A stretch of DNA of 40,797 nucleotides, taken from positions 1 to 40,797 of the forward strand of contig CAZDKL010000012.1 in the NCBI GenBank assembly GCA_964506185.1. Direction: 5' to 3'. Of the stretch, positions 40,089-40,797 are shown piece after piece. Both the position numbers and the translations under genes were made by a program. The DNA comes from UBA2144 sp964506185. Lineage in GTDB: Bacteria > Patescibacteriota > Gracilibacteria > Peribacterales > Peribacteraceae. The stretch's first letter is position 1, and each line of letters opens with the position of its first letter. The notes beneath the pieces were generated by a model. That model saw only the letters and a program-made list of their open reading frames with translations. It did no database searches and was not told the DNA's origin.

Positions 40089-40797
40089 TCATGCCGCCTG
40101 CTTTCTAGCTTTCTTCTTTGCTTTTGCATCCTCTGATTGTTTTTTGCGTTTTTCTTTCTTTCGCTGTTCTCGCGCTTTTCTTGCGCTAGCAGCCTCTTGT
40201 ATTTCCGCATTAGTTCTTTTTCGGTCTTCCTGAATTCTACTTGCGGACTCGACTTCCGGATTATAAACATGAGGCAGTTTAAAATTTCCCTTCAGTCCGC
40301 TCTTTTTTTGGTACGCATCAACTATTCTTTCTGCAAGAGCCTGCATTCTATCCTCATAAGAAAATCCGCCTCTAATTTCAGTTATTGGTTCTTCTCCCCT
40401 TCTTTTTAAATATGGATTTGAAATCGAAGCTGTTTTGGATGAAATTATATCTGCTTTGTTTCTATTTGCATTTTTGTGATCCAGACTGACAGTACAGTCA
40501 ATTGTTACTACTGTATCAAATTGTGGATCCCAATATGTAGATTCATATGCTTCTTTTTGGCTTGGACTTTTATGATTTTCACCTTCTGTGTTTCCTAAAT
40601 ATGCATAAAGTTCATGAAAAACAAACAGACAATCAACATTATTCTTAAAATCCAATTTTGTACCAAGCGCAGGTACAGGCTTAACCAATTCTTTTACCAT
40701 TTCTTCTGTAAACTCCTCCGAATCTTCATAAATTGTAGATTTCAAATATAAGTACAACTCATCACAAACTTTTCTATAAAGATCCAACTGCCAATCC
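40089..40797 (-). CDS. Hypothetical protein, 5' end beyond the window
   Basis: At least 236 codons; the frame is open to the right edge, so the start is not in the window. Acidic N-terminal part, a possible alpha/beta middle (FDTVVTIDCTVSLDHKNANR), then a strongly basic, Lys/Arg-rich tail (about the last 50 residues, with KKEKRKKQSEDAKAKKKARK) that looks like an RNA/DNA- or membrane-binding extension. No family recognised. The stop is 9 nt from the folD stop. Confidence 0.7.
   Translation of the reverse strand, partial: DWQLDLYRKVCDELYLYLKSTIYEDSEEFTEEMVKELVKPVPALGTKLDFKNNVDCLFVFHELYAYLGNTEGENHKSPSQKEAYESTYWDPQFDTVVTIDCTVSLDHKNANRNKADIISSKTASISNPYLKRRGEEPITEIRGGFSYEDRMQALAERIVDAYQKKSGLKGNFKLPHVYNPEVESASRIQEDRKRTNAEIQEAASARKAREQRKKEKRKKQSEDAKAKKKARKQAA

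Overview
The window reads as chromosome of a Patescibacteria (candidate phyla radiation) bacterium. I infer a Peregrinibacteria-like lineage from the mix of genes: SLH, PKD and tail-fibre-like surface proteins, a sortase, a membrane-anchored Clp ATPase and a stand-alone riboflavin kinase. The lineage is inferred, not proven. TGA is used as an ordinary stop (groL, ribF-like and SLH genes), so the TGA=Gly code of Gracilibacteria/Absconditabacteria does not apply. Lgt plus several lipoboxes, SLH domains and a sortase suggest a single-membrane cell with an S-layer.

Layout. 47-7746 (minus): a Cys-rich zinc-ribbon protein, then three exported surface proteins, two of which are paralogues sharing a C-terminal beta domain. 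7862-10620 (plus): SLH protein, overlapping riboflavin kinase, Mur ligase. 10623-11140: small-gene island holding a scaffold gap that looks like an assembly artefact. 11263-17559: rnhB, lgt plus a GT-C-like membrane protein, an MFS transporter, sortase and tsaD. 17563-24314 (minus): envelope block (30-aa membrane peptide, PKD protein, lipoprotein, anchored beta protein, TPM-domain protein, LemA, PEBP). 24441-25360: exported-protein island. 25402-27556: tandemly duplicated tRNA-Pro front end, tRNA-Pro, and two unknown genes, each directly preceded by a structured RNA ending in an intrinsic terminator. 27459-31478: anti-sigma-like lipoprotein, O-antigen-ligase-like TPR protein, tRNA-Leu, lipoprotein, small ORF. 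31497-33281: two further islands of tiny exported or membrane proteins. 33362-40797: groS-groL under CIRCE, membrane Clp ATPase operon, tmk, folD, and a partial gene at the edge.

Three genome-scale patterns stand out. (1) At least ten intergenic spots carry arrays of degenerate 7-nt tandem units, usually as two inverted arms forming a long hairpin. Each locus uses a different heptamer, and several genes end inside the array, so the repeat supplies the stop codon. (2) Many ordinary genes have a -10 hexamer only 6-10 nt before the start codon and no Shine-Dalgarno, which points to leaderless mRNAs. (3) In contrast, four minus-strand islands hold short GC-richer genes with strong Shine-Dalgarno sequences and, for three clear cases and one weaker one, a terminator at the 3' end. 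A 165-bp element is also repeated upstream of a surface-protein gene and the sortase gene, with its last 103 bp 102/103 identical.
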